Positions 1 through 8,446 of a stretch of DNA of 63,623 nucleotides are shown here, piece after piece. The notes under the pieces were generated by a model, which was given only the letters and a program-made list of their open reading frames with translations, was not told the origin of the DNA and did not search any database. The position numbers were made by a program, and so were the translations under genes. The DNA comes from Fictibacillus terranigra (GTDB lineage: Bacteria; Bacillota; Bacilli; Bacillales; Fictibacillaceae): contig NZ_JAUHLN010000010.1 in the NCBI RefSeq assembly GCF_030412265.1, positions 1 through 63,623 on the forward strand. The letters run 5' to 3'. Numbering within the stretch: position 1 is the stretch's first letter; the number at the start of each line of letters is the position of its first letter.

Positions 1-68
1 AGTTAAGCTCTTCAGCGCCGATGGTAGTTGGGGGCTTCCCCCTGTAAGAGTAGGATGTTGCCAGGCAC
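1..68 (+). rRNA. rrf: 5S ribosomal RNA, 3' part only
   Basis: The first bases match the 3' half of a Firmicutes 5S rRNA, including the GTTAAGCTCTTCAGCGCCGA stretch and the closing GTAAGAGTAGGA...TGCCAGGC arm. The 5' half lies outside the window. A strong terminator follows directly, so this is the last gene of an rRNA operon. Confidence 0.93.
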
Positions 69-74
69 GAACGA

Positions 75-108
75 AGCACTGTTGGATTCATTCCAGCGGT
101 GCTTTTTT
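75..108 (+). terminator. rRNA operon intrinsic terminator
   Basis: A 12-bp stem (75-86 pairs with 92-103, with G-U pairs) has a 5-nt loop and is followed by a run of T. It sits directly after the 5S rRNA. Confidence 0.85.
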
Positions 109-331
109 ATATCGGTAACACGCTCATTTGAGATCAATCAAGTACGTATCCCATTCTGTATAAGCTGGTCAGCGAAAATGGGATATACAAAAGCGAATAA
201 TTTATTCTTAAAACTCGTTCCAGTTCGCGATGTAGCTTTTTAGGAATGGACGGAACAGTTTTTGGAATATAAGGACTGGAATTGTGTAATAACTGATCTT
301 TTTATTTTGTCCAAATTTACTGAAAATTAAT

Positions 332-360
332 TTGACAAGCCTATTAAGGTAGGATATGCT
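332..360 (+). promoter_or_regulatory. sigma-A promoter of the IclR gene
   Basis: TTGACA at 332-337 and TATGCT at 355-360 are separated by 17 nt. The predicted start of transcription, near 367, lies just upstream of the 16-bp near-palindrome at 386-401, as expected for repression. Confidence 0.65.
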
Positions 361-385
361 AAACTCGTAATAAATTACGAAAGAT

Positions 386-401
386 GTTCGCATATGTGAA
401 C
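386..401 (+). promoter_or_regulatory. Probable IclR-type operator, copy 1
   Basis: GTTCGCATATGTGAAC is a near-perfect inverted repeat. The identical 16 bases recur at 1242-1257 before the next gene, and the flanking TTACGAA is also shared. Its position between the promoter and the regulator start suggests autoregulation. Confidence 0.7.
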
Positions 402-418
402 AGCAGGGTGGATCAAGT

Positions 419-1204
419 ATGGGTATTGAAAAAGTGAACAAATCAGCAGCACGCGTGATGGATATTCTCCTTTTACTCTCTAGGGCAGAACGACCGTACA
501 ACGTGTCAGATATCAGCAGGGAACTTGGTGCCCCTAAAAGCAGCACATTCGAAATATTGTCGACAATGGTGGATAAAGGTTTTATTGAGGTCGATCCGTA
601 TTCCAAGCACTACAAGCTCGGTTTGAAATTATTTGAGGTAGGTGCGGCTTTTCTTTTTACAACCGATATTCACAAGGAAGCGCGCCCCTATCTGGAAGCC
701 TTGATGGAAAATACAGGGGAAACTGCCTTTCTGGCCATCGAGTCGGATGGTGAAATCGTATATTTGGATAAGGTGGAAGCTCCAACTTCGGGCAGGACAA
801 CTGCCATGCTTGGAAGCAGGAACCCGATGTATTCCACAGGGCTTGGGAAAGCCCTGCTCGCATCCTTTTCCGACAGCAAAGCAGAATTGATCCTTTCTAA
901 GCAAGTGTTTGAGAAAAAAGGAGCGAATACGTTAAAGAGTCCGGACGAAGTAATGAACGATTTGAGGGAAATCAGAAAACGCGGCTATTCGATTGATGAT
1001 GAAGAAAATGAAGAGGGCATCTATTGCAATGCGGCTCCTGTCTACAATGCAAGGAATGAACCGATTGCTGCCGTCAGTGTCGCGGCTTTGTTAAACAGAA
1101 TGACAAAAGATCATAAGGAAAAAATCAGCACCGAAGTTGTAAAGACAGCCCTGGCCATTTCCAAGCGGCTCGGCTATCAGAAAGACCGGCTTTTTGTTCT
1201 TTAA
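419..1204 (+). CDS. IclR-family transcriptional regulator
   Basis: This 261-aa protein has the two IclR parts: an N-terminal winged helix-turn-helix (about residues 8-65, with VSDISRELGAPKSSTFEILS) and a C-terminal effector-binding domain (about 80-255). Motifs typical of the family include ALMENTGETAFLAI, YSTGLGKALLA and the RGYSIDDEEN-EGIYCNAAPV stretch. Length is normal for the family. It is first in a run of co-directional sugar- or amino-acid catabolism genes, and the same palindrome lies before it and before the next gene. It therefore most likely controls itself and the downstream operon; its inducer is probably the operon substrate or a breakdown product. The ATG is preceded by AGGGTGG. 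Confidence 0.93.
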   Translation: MGIEKVNKSAARVMDILLLLSRAERPYNVSDISRELGAPKSSTFEILSTMVDKGFIEVDPYSKHYKLGLKLFEVGAAFLFTTDIHKEARPYLEALMENTGETAFLAIESDGEIVYLDKVEAPTSGRTTAMLGSRNPMYSTGLGKALLASFSDSKAELILSKQVFEKKGANTLKSPDEVMNDLREIRKRGYSIDDEENEEGIYCNAAPVYNARNEPIAAVSVAALLNRMTKDHKEKISTEVVKTALAISKRLGYQKDRLFVL

Positions 1205-1241
1205 CAAAATGTCGTTTTTTTTACCCAATTTTACGAATGGT

Positions 1242-1257
1242 GTTCGCATATGTGAAC
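1242..1257 (+). promoter_or_regulatory. Probable IclR-type operator, copy 2
   Basis: This is identical to 386-401 (GTTCGCATATGTGAAC), again preceded by TTACGAA. It lies 16 bp upstream of the ATG of the first enzyme gene and overlaps its leader, fitting a repressor site for the catabolic operon. Confidence 0.7.
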
Positions 1258-1273
1258 AAAAGGGAGGGGTAAC

Positions 1274-2362
1274 ATGGATACACCCGCACTTGTCATTGAT
1301 AAAAGGAAGATGGATCAAAACATTCGAAAGATGGCAGACATTGCGCAAAAGCAACAGGTCGGTCTAAGGCCACATATTAAAACACATAAAATTCCGCTGT
1401 TAGCAATGCGGCAGCTCCAAGCAGGGGCGACCGGCATTACGGTTGCAAAAGTAACCGAAGCTGAGGTGATGGCAGAACACGGCATTCAAGATATATTCAT
1501 TGCTTATCCACTCGTTTCCGGGATGAAAATCCAAAAGGCGGTTGAATTAAGCAAAAACATCAGGCTGATCACTGCCTTTGACAGTCTGGAAGGAGCAAGA
1601 AAACTGGCAGCGGCAGCGGATCAGGCAGAACTAGAGCTCGAGGTTCGTATGGAAATTGATACCGGACTACGTAGAACGGGGGTTCTTTATGACCAGGCCG
1701 TGGATTTAGCTAAGAAAGTAAAGGCGCTTTCCCGTTTGAATTTGACGGGGATCTATACATTCCGAGGACCGATTCTGGATGGGAAACCGACACTCGACAT
1801 TGAAGAAGCAGGACGACAAGAAGGGCGCCTGATGGCGGAGTTGGCGGATAAACTGCGAAAAGAAGGAGTGGCGGTATCCGATGTCAGCGTTGGGTCAACT
1901 TCCACCTCGGCTTCCGCGGCAGGAGTTGAAGGGATAACAGAAATTCGGCCCGGAACGTATGTCTTTTATGACAGGATGCAAGAAAAGTACCAGTGCTGTT
2001 CGCCGGAGGAACGTGCGGCTGCCATCCATGTCACCGTTGTCAGTAAGCCATCGGAATCCCTTCTTATCGTAGACGGCGGAAGCAAAACGTTTGCTACCGA
2101 TGTCCAGCCAGATCAGCCTCCCATCTTTTTAAAAGGGTTCGGGGAAATTGCCGGACATCCTGAAATGGTGTTGGAGCGCCTGACGGAGGAGCATGGAATG
2201 ATTACCGTCGCTGGGAAAACCGATGTACAGATTGGTGATGTCCTTCAAATCATTCCAAACCACATTTGCAGCACGTTGAATCTGCACAATGAAGTTTTTT
2301 TGCAAAACGAGGATGGAAGCCTGGAAAAGCAAGCTGTGCTTGCCCGAGGAAAACTACAGTAA
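1274..2362 (+). CDS. D-threonine aldolase / D-serine dehydratase-like PLP enzyme
   Basis: This 362-aa fold-III PLP enzyme has an alanine-racemase-like N-terminal barrel. The PLP lysine is in GLRPHIKTHKIP (about residue 38), followed by MEIDTGLRRTG. A C-terminal beta domain ends in PNHICSTLNLHNE, which matches the metal-binding His/Cys pair of D-serine dehydratase (DSD1) and D-threonine aldolase. Relatives cleave or dehydrate D-hydroxy amino acids, and D-glucosaminate dehydratase activity is known among such enzymes. The neighbours (deacylase, RidA, sugar-acid kinase, KDPG aldolase) make ammonia removal from a D-amino sugar acid or D-amino acid plausible, but the substrate is not proven. The RBS is GGGAGGGG. 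Confidence 0.85.
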   Translation: MDTPALVIDKRKMDQNIRKMADIAQKQQVGLRPHIKTHKIPLLAMRQLQAGATGITVAKVTEAEVMAEHGIQDIFIAYPLVSGMKIQKAVELSKNIRLITAFDSLEGARKLAAAADQAELELEVRMEIDTGLRRTGVLYDQAVDLAKKVKALSRLNLTGIYTFRGPILDGKPTLDIEEAGRQEGRLMAELADKLRKEGVAVSDVSVGSTSTSASAAGVEGITEIRPGTYVFYDRMQEKYQCCSPEERAAAIHVTVVSKPSESLLIVDGGSKTFATDVQPDQPPIFLKGFGEIAGHPEMVLERLTEEHGMITVAGKTDVQIGDVLQIIPNHICSTLNLHNEVFLQNEDGSLEKQAVLARGKLQ

Positions 2363-2374
2363 GGGGGATTTTAA

Positions 2375-4005
2375 ATGCTGGATCTAGTGATTAGAAATGG
2401 CCGAATTGCAGACGGGTCTGGGAATCCTTGGTTCTTTGGAAGCGTGGGCATCAAGGACGGAATGATTGTGGAGGTTGGAAGGGTGGAGGGTGAGAGCCGG
2501 GAAACCATTGATGCGGGACGAAACATCGTTTCCCCCGGATTTATTGACGGCCACTCCCATTCGGACCTGCTTGTCCTCAATAATCCGAAGATGGATATGA
2601 AGCTGCAGCAGGGTGTGACAACAGAGGTGGTGGGTAACTGTGGGCTTGCGCCAGCTCCCTTTGTACCCCATTACGGATCGCTGTTGAAGGAATATATTCA
2701 GCCTGTCATCGGCGGAACTGAGTGGGAATGGACGTGGAACTCTGTTGAAGACTATATCGGAAAATTAGATAAAGCAGGGATTTCAGAAAATGTATCTACC
2801 TATGTGGCACACGGCGCACTAAGAATTGCGGCCATGGGATTTTCAGGGCGATCAGCTGACAAGCTGGAGCTTATGGCCATGAAAGAAATGCTCGAAGAAG
2901 GAATGAAAGCAGGAGCCATTGGGCTGTCGATTGGACTGCTGTATTCTCCAGGGAGATATGCCTCAAAAGAAGAACTGGCTGAACTGTGTCAGGTACTTCC
3001 AAAGTATAACGGCATCTTATCGACACATATCCGGGGAGAGGGGAACAATCTTATTCCTTCCATAAAAGAAGTGATCTGGATCGCAGAAAAAGCTGGTGTC
3101 CCTCTTCAGGTCAGCCATTTGAAAGCAGCTGGCAGAAGAAACTGGGGAAAGGTGCTGGAGGCAATGGAACTGCTTGAAGAAGCAAGTGCGAGGGGAATGG
3201 ATGTCACCTGTGATGTTTATCCGTACGATGCGGGGTCCACCTCTCTTACTACGCTCCTCCATGGAGTTTGGAGGGGGGAATCCCGGCCTGTCTTGAAAGG
3301 ATAAGAGAACCCATTACCCGTCGGCAAATAAAGGAGGAACTCGGACAAGAGCAGGAGGACTGGGACAATTTGGTTGTTTCCACAGGATGGGAGAATGTGG
3401 TCGTTTCTTCCCTTGCCCGACGGAAGGAATGGGAAGGAAAAAGCATAGAAGCGATTAGTAGAGAAACGGGACAGAGTCCATCTGACGCAGCGCTTGATCT
3501 TCTACTGGAGGAGGACGGAATGGTTTCAATCGTTTATTACCACATGTCCAATAAGGATGTTTTGCAAGTTGTGAAATGGGACCGTTCGCTCGTGATTTCC
3601 GACAGTTTGGGATGCGAGACTGGAAAGCCGCATCCAAGGTCATACGGAACCTTTCCCCGCCTTTTTTCAAAATATGTGCGGGAGGACAAGGTCCTATCGC
3701 TCGAGCAGGCCATTAGAAAGGTAACTTCCTTTCCTGCCCAACGGTTTTCTCTCGGAAAAAGAGGACTTATCGTTCCGGGTTATCATGCGGATCTGACCAT
3801 ATTTAACGAGAAAGAAATTCAGGATACGGCGACCTATCAAGACCCGGTCCACCATCCGGAAGGCATATCCCACGTAATTGTAAATGGAATGTTGACCATC
3901 AAGAACAAAGAAAACCTCAGGCAGTCGGGCGGAAATGCAATTAAAGCCGCGGCGACAAAATGCCTGTGCCAAAGACATATGAAACAGGAGGCCGCTCATG
4001 GGTAA
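2375..4005 (+). pseudogene. N-acyl-D-amino-acid deacylase, frameshifted
   Basis: This D-aminoacylase (amidohydrolase superfamily) is split between two frames. Part 1 (2375-3304) carries the metal site GFIDGHSHSDL, then TEVVGNCG, THIRGEG and VSHLKAAG. Part 2 (about 3268-4005) continues with the family sequence LEGGIPACLERI and the C-terminal RFSLGKRGLIVPGYHADLTIF. The break is at about 3255-3262, where CTCCTCCATGG stands for an expected Leu-Leu-Pro-Pro-Trp, so 1 or 4 bases are missing. Joined, it gives about 540 aa, normal for the family. It removes N-acyl groups from D-amino acids or related N-acyl compounds. All other genes of the operon are intact, so a recent mutation or a sequencing error are both possible. 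Confidence 0.85.
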
Positions 4006-4459
4006 AATTGAACAAAAACTGAAGGAGTTAAACATTGAATTAGGAAAAGTACCGGCACCGGCAGCTGTATACGTACCAGCAAAGACCGTAGGTAATCTGG
4101 TGTACACGTCAGGTGCCGACTGCAGAATCAATGGGGAACTCATGTTCAAAGGCAAGGTGGGGTGCGACTTGACCGTAGAGCAGGGGTATGAAGCGGCAAG
4201 ACAGGTCATGATTAACCTCCTTGCAGTTCTAAAGGAGCATCTTGGTGACCTCGACCGGATCAAACAAGTGGTAAAGCTGCTTGCATTCGTGAATTCCGCG
4301 GACGGTTTTGTGGAACAGCCCTTTGTGATCAATGGGGCGTCTGAATTGCTTGAAGAAGTATTTGGAGAAAAAGGAAAGCACGCGAGGTCGGCCATTTCCT
4401 CAAATGAGCTTCCATTTAACACACCGGTAGAAATAGAGATGATCGTAGAGTTTGAATAG
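3998..4459 (+). CDS. RidA family (YjgF/YER057c/UK114) enamine/imine deaminase
   Basis: This 153-aa protein resembles the long RidA subgroup: KLKELNIELGKVPAPAAVYVPAKTVGNLVYTSG at the N-terminus and GKHARSAISSNELPFNTPVEIE at the C-terminus. The latter contains the Arg (in KHARSAI) that binds the substrate carboxylate. RidA proteins hydrolyse reactive enamines/imines released by PLP dehydratases. Its place directly after a PLP dehydratase/aldolase-like gene and a deacylase supports the idea that the pathway makes such an intermediate. The start overlaps the end of the deacylase by 8 bp and has its own AGGAGG. Confidence 0.92.
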   Translation: MGKIEQKLKELNIELGKVPAPAAVYVPAKTVGNLVYTSGADCRINGELMFKGKVGCDLTVEQGYEAARQVMINLLAVLKEHLGDLDRIKQVVKLLAFVNSADGFVEQPFVINGASELLEEVFGEKGKHARSAISSNELPFNTPVEIEMIVEFE

Positions 4460-4493
4460 AAAAAATTCAGCATGAATAAAAGGAGCGTCTACT

Positions 4494-5135
4494 ATGCCTT
4501 TGCTTGACAGGTTAAAGAAAGAAAAGCTGATCGCAATCGCAAGAAATGTGCCGGAATACCTGCTGGATCAAACGGCGGAAAGCTTGCTGAAAGGAGGGAT
4601 CGTATTTATTGAAATCACGCTCAATACGCCTGACGCACTGCCTGCCATTGAACGGTGGAAACGCTCTTTCGGCGATGAAATACTCGTTGGCGCCGGGACG
4701 GTTTTGGATCTGCAGATGGCCAGAGATGCACTTTCAGCGGGGGCAGAATATTTAATCACACCAAATCTTGATGAAGAGGTAGTTGAATTTGCCACAGGCA
4801 GGGGGATTGACGTATGGCCAGGAGTCATGACACCGACAGAGATGGTAAAGGCGACCAAGGCCGGTGCCCGTGCGGTTAAATTGTTTCCGTCCGGGACTCT
4901 CGGCAGTCAGTACATAAAAGATGTAAGAGGCCCGCTCCATAATATCCCCCTAATCGCGACTGGGGGCATCCATCTGGGTAACCTGAAGGAATTTTTGGAC
5001 GCGGGTGCCACAGCTGCCGGACTTGGAAGCAGCCTTGTCGACAACACCTTGATCAAGAATGGCAATTTTGATGAGATTACGGACAGGGCCCGCCGGTTTA
5101 GGGAAACGGCAAAAGAAGAAAGCGGGGTGGCATGA
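4494..5135 (+). CDS. eda: KDPG/KHG aldolase (2-dehydro-3-deoxy-phosphogluconate aldolase)
   Basis: This 213-aa class I aldolase cleaves KDPG to pyruvate and glyceraldehyde-3-phosphate, or KHG to pyruvate and glyoxylate. Visible motifs are the catalytic Glu in FIEITLNTPDAL, GAGTVL, ITPN, PGVMTPTE, the Schiff-base Lys in AVKLFPSG, and IATGGI. Length is typical. The stop overlaps the start of the sugar kinase (ATGATGG at 5132-5138), so the two are translationally coupled; together they form the lower half of a 2-keto-3-deoxy sugar acid pathway. GC-rich RBS AAAGGAGCG precedes the ATG. Confidence 0.92.
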   Translation: MPLLDRLKKEKLIAIARNVPEYLLDQTAESLLKGGIVFIEITLNTPDALPAIERWKRSFGDEILVGAGTVLDLQMARDALSAGAEYLITPNLDEEVVEFATGRGIDVWPGVMTPTEMVKATKAGARAVKLFPSGTLGSQYIKDVRGPLHNIPLIATGGIHLGNLKEFLDAGATAAGLGSSLVDNTLIKNGNFDEITDRARRFRETAKEESGVA

Positions 5136-6082
5136 TGGATGTGGTGACGATTGGAGAAACCATGATTCTCTTAGAAGCGATTGATCAGAAGCCCCTGAAA
5201 TATACGCCTTTCCTAACGAAATCCGTCGGCGGTGCTGAGTCGAATGTAGCGATCGGCCTTTCTCGGCTTGGTAAAAGCACAAGATGGATCGGAAGGCTTG
5301 GAAATGATCCGTTTGGAGGTATGATCACCTCTATTCTTGCAGGGGAAGGGGTGGATGTTTCACATACACAAAGGGATGATAAGCATCCGACCGCTGTCTA
5401 TTTTAAGGATAATTTTGGAGCTGGAGATCCGGATATTTATTATTACCGAAAGGGATCGGCCTCCAGCTGCTGGTCCCCAGAACACATAAGGGACAAGTGG
5501 TTTGAGGGGGGCCGCCATCTTCATATGACCGGCATTACACCGGCACTTGGGGAGCATTCCTTTGCCTTTACGAAGGAATGTATGAAAAGAGCAAGAGCGA
5601 AAGGAATGACCGTTTCATTTGACCCGAATATTCGGTTTAAGCTTTGGGAAGAGAAAAAGGCTAGGTCGGCCCTGCTTGAGTTGATTCCCTTATGCGATTA
5701 TTTTCTCCCGGGGCAGGAAGAGGCAGAATTTTTATTTGGGGAAGGAGAAGCAAAGTATCTCGCCGAACGTGCCATTCAGCTCGGTGTAGAAGCCACTGTC
5801 ATAAAAATGGGAGAGAAAGGCTCATTCGGTATGCTGAAAAATGGACAATATGTGTATGCTAATCCAGTACAAACAGAAAAAATAGTGGATACAGTAGGAG
5901 CAGGAGACGCATTTGCTGCAGGCTTCCTCTCATATGCGATAGAGGGACTGACGGCTAGTCGCTTAAAATATGCAATGGAACGGGGAAACCTGTTGGGCTC
6001 ACTGATCGTCCAGTCCAAGGGGGACTGGGAAGCTTTGCCCGTTATTGAAAGGATAGAAAATAAAAAAGTGATCGTCCGTTAA
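5132..6082 (+). CDS. kdgK: PfkB-family sugar kinase, probable 2-keto-3-deoxygluconate kinase
   Basis: This 316-aa protein has the ribokinase/PfkB N-terminal motif GGAESNVAIGLSRLG and the C-terminal signature DTVGAGDAFAAGF, in which the Asp is the catalytic base. KDG kinases phosphorylate 2-dehydro-3-deoxy-D-gluconate to KDPG. Coupling to the KDPG aldolase gene makes that substrate the best guess. Length is normal. The operon order suggests it acts just before the aldolase. Confidence 0.88.
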   Translation: MMDVVTIGETMILLEAIDQKPLKYTPFLTKSVGGAESNVAIGLSRLGKSTRWIGRLGNDPFGGMITSILAGEGVDVSHTQRDDKHPTAVYFKDNFGAGDPDIYYYRKGSASSCWSPEHIRDKWFEGGRHLHMTGITPALGEHSFAFTKECMKRARAKGMTVSFDPNIRFKLWEEKKARSALLELIPLCDYFLPGQEEAEFLFGEGEAKYLAERAIQLGVEATVIKMGEKGSFGMLKNGQYVYANPVQTEKIVDTVGAGDAFAAGFLSYAIEGLTASRLKYAMERGNLLGSLIVQSKGDWEALPVIERIENKKVIVR

Positions 6083-6140
6083 CAGAGGGAACAGTTTTGC
6101 CTATAATTGACCGAAAATTCAGCAAAAGGGGAGAAGGAAA

Positions 6141-7637
6141 ATGAACAGTAACCAGGGGATTTATTTAGGGGTTTTTATTGTTTTTACCATTCTTATGATT
6201 ATTGTTGGCCTTTGGGTTTCCAGAAAGGTAAAAAGTGGCGAAGACTTCCTAATGGGTGGCCGGGGCTTAAGTTTGCCTCTGCTTATCGGAACCACCATTG
6301 CTACGCTGGTTGGAACCGGCTCGAGCATGGGTGCGGTCGGCTTTGCTTACTCAAACGGATGGGCGGGTGCCCTTTACGGCATAGGCGGCTCCATAGGAAT
6401 GTTCATCCTGCTGCTCTTATTTGCCGATGTCCGAAAGTATAACTTCATGACTTATTCCGAAGAATTAAGCTTTTATTTCGGAGGAAACAAATTAATTAAA
6501 GGCCTCACATCTATAATTTTGTATATTGCCTCGATCGGCTGGCTCGGAGCCCACATCATGGGCGGAAGTCTATACCTGTCCTGGATCACTGGGATGGATC
6601 CCTTGATGGCCAAAGTTATTACTGCCCTTGGATTTGCCGTTTATACGTTTATAGGAGGATATCTCGCTGTCGTTTATACGGACACCATCCAAGGGGTCAT
6701 CCTTTTTCTCGGATTTATTCTTCTAACTGTACTCACCCTAGTAAAAATTGGCGGCTATGGCCAGATATCCCATGAAGCCCCCGCCGAGATGGTTTCTTTT
6801 CTTGGCGTTGACAAAATGGGAGTAATTCCTGCTATTTCCCTGGCGGTTGTTATAGCTGTCGGTGTATTAGCCACACCTTCCTACAGACATAGAATATACT
6901 CTAGTGACAGCACAGCAACTGTAAAAAAAGGCTTTTTAGTATCGGGTATCCTTTTTGTCATTTTCTCTTTTTTTCCATCCATTATTGGGATGGCAGCACA
7001 CATTATGAACCCCGACATTGAAGCGGGCTACGCATTTCCTTATCTCGCAACGGAAGTGTTTCCCGTCTGGATCGGTGCCATCGTCCTGACAGCCGGATTA
7101 AGTGCTACCATGTCATCGGGAAGCTCGGATTTCATTGCTGCGGTAACCATCCTACTTGGGGATGTGTATCAGGTTTTCACAGGGAAAAGCCCGAAAAAAG
7201 AAAAGATGATCGTTTATTCACGGATCGCCCTTGTGGCTACTCTAGTGCTTGCATTTGTGTTCACTCTTGGATCAAACAGTATTATCGGCTATATTTCCAA
7301 CTTTATTTCCACCGTCATGTCAGGGCTGCTCGTAGCGTCCATTTTAGGCAAATTTTGGCCTCGCATGACCTGGCAGGGGGGACTAGGCAGCCTGCTCTGC
7401 GGGTCAATTACCTCTTTTTATTTGCTGAACAGTCCGAGTCTATTGGCGTATTGGGGAAATCCCATCCTTCCGTCACTAGGTGCAGCTTTTATTGCTGGAG
7501 TAGCGGTCAGCCTTTTAACTCCGCAAAATACCTTGTCGGAAGAAGAAATCATGAAAAAATTGGCAATGGACCGGGAAATGATCAATTCCTCCCCGGTGGA
7601 AGAAGTGCTCAGCAAAAAGCAGGTAACACTAGATTAA
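6141..7637 (+). CDS. Sodium:solute symporter (SSS family)
   Basis: This 498-aa membrane protein has about 13 predicted hydrophobic segments and typical SSS features: GEDFLMGGRGLSLPLLIGTT near the N-terminus, the helix with GTGSSMGAVGFAYSNGW, the conserved YTDTIQGVILF, and ATPSYRHRIYSS. It probably takes up the operon substrate with Na+. As the last gene of the IclR-controlled operon it is followed by a terminator at 7677. Substrate cannot be told from sequence; sugar acids, amino acids and N-acyl compounds are all possible. Confidence 0.9.
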   Translation: MNSNQGIYLGVFIVFTILMIIVGLWVSRKVKSGEDFLMGGRGLSLPLLIGTTIATLVGTGSSMGAVGFAYSNGWAGALYGIGGSIGMFILLLLFADVRKYNFMTYSEELSFYFGGNKLIKGLTSIILYIASIGWLGAHIMGGSLYLSWITGMDPLMAKVITALGFAVYTFIGGYLAVVYTDTIQGVILFLGFILLTVLTLVKIGGYGQISHEAPAEMVSFLGVDKMGVIPAISLAVVIAVGVLATPSYRHRIYSSDSTATVKKGFLVSGILFVIFSFFPSIIGMAAHIMNPDIEAGYAFPYLATEVFPVWIGAIVLTAGLSATMSSGSSDFIAAVTILLGDVYQVFTGKSPKKEKMIVYSRIALVATLVLAFVFTLGSNSIIGYISNFISTVMSGLLVASILGKFWPRMTWQGGLGSLLCGSITSFYLLNSPSLLAYWGNPILPSLGAAFIAGVAVSLLTPQNTLSEEEIMKKLAMDREMINSSPVEEVLSKKQVTLD

Positions 7638-7676
7638 TAAAAGCAGTGCCCCTCCTATTTGTTTTTGGCTGAACCG

Positions 7677-7703
7677 CTCCATCAGCAGATGGGAGGTTTT
7701 TTT
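7677..7703 (+). terminator. Terminator of the IclR-controlled operon
   Basis: CTCCATC pairs with GATGGGAG (one bulged G) around a 4-nt loop and is followed by seven T. Confidence 0.75.
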
Positions 7704-8088
7704 GTTCAAAGTCTCGATTAGGAGCGATTAATTTTTCAAGATAGGCTAAAGGCAGAATGGAAAAGAATAAAGGGGGAATTAGAACATAACAAATAGCCAA
7801 TTTAGAAATGAAAGAGATAGTTGGAAAAGTAGTCATAAAGATTGATAATAAAAAAGATATCAAGTTAAGTGAAATCGAATAAGAAAGCGCTCGATAATCT
7901 TCAGTGCTTATGTCACACAAGCCACTAAAATGGAAGATAAATAAACCGATGAAATATCCCCACCCAAGCTCTTTTAATTGAATGCCTCCGCCTTCAAAAA
8001 TAACTATAGAGTTGAAAATTAGTGTATGTAAAAAAAGAGGAACAATGTCGCGTTCAAGAGGGTTAACTACAACAAGCATCTCTAACAA
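7690..8088 (-). other. Doubtful membrane-protein ORF, probably a remnant
   Basis: The minus strand stays open from 8088 to 7609 and reads as a membrane-protein-like sequence with three or four hydrophobic stretches (GYFIGLFIFHFSGLCD, SLNLISFLLSIFMTTF, LAICYVLIPPLFFSILPLAYL). There is no good ribosome binding site before the TTG. The last part runs through the symporter terminator and into the symporter gene, so the true C-terminus is not here. It is either a decayed gene or a chance open frame. Confidence 0.3.
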
Positions 8089-8446
8089 CCATATAAACGT
8101 ATATAGAAATATTTACACATGTGTATACGTTTTTGTTTTCGTCTTCTTTTATTGCCACGGTTCCTATTGTTAGTTAGCAAGCTTTGTGAAAGGATTGATT
8201 ACTTAAAGGGCTTTACTTATTTAATGGTTGGCTCTCAAAATACTGGAAAATCAGGTTAGACAAGCTGTCAGTACTAGTGAGCTACGCTACTATCTTAATG
8301 TTGAAGTTGAATACAATTTTAACAGGAAAAAGGACTCAAGTTTATAAAATGATCTAAGACTCATGTAATTCTTTCGTAATAATTAAAGGAATATGTTGGG
8401 ATTGATCGAATTTATACTTATCTTAGATAAAAGAGGAGTGAAATTC

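Noticed and set aside
28-243. 71-codon frame starting in the 5S rRNA
   Set aside because: Runs through rRNA and its terminator; no ribosome site.
3694-4473. 259-codon minus-strand frame over RidA
   Set aside because: Antisense shadow of the deacylase end and RidA, which have clear family motifs and ribosome sites.
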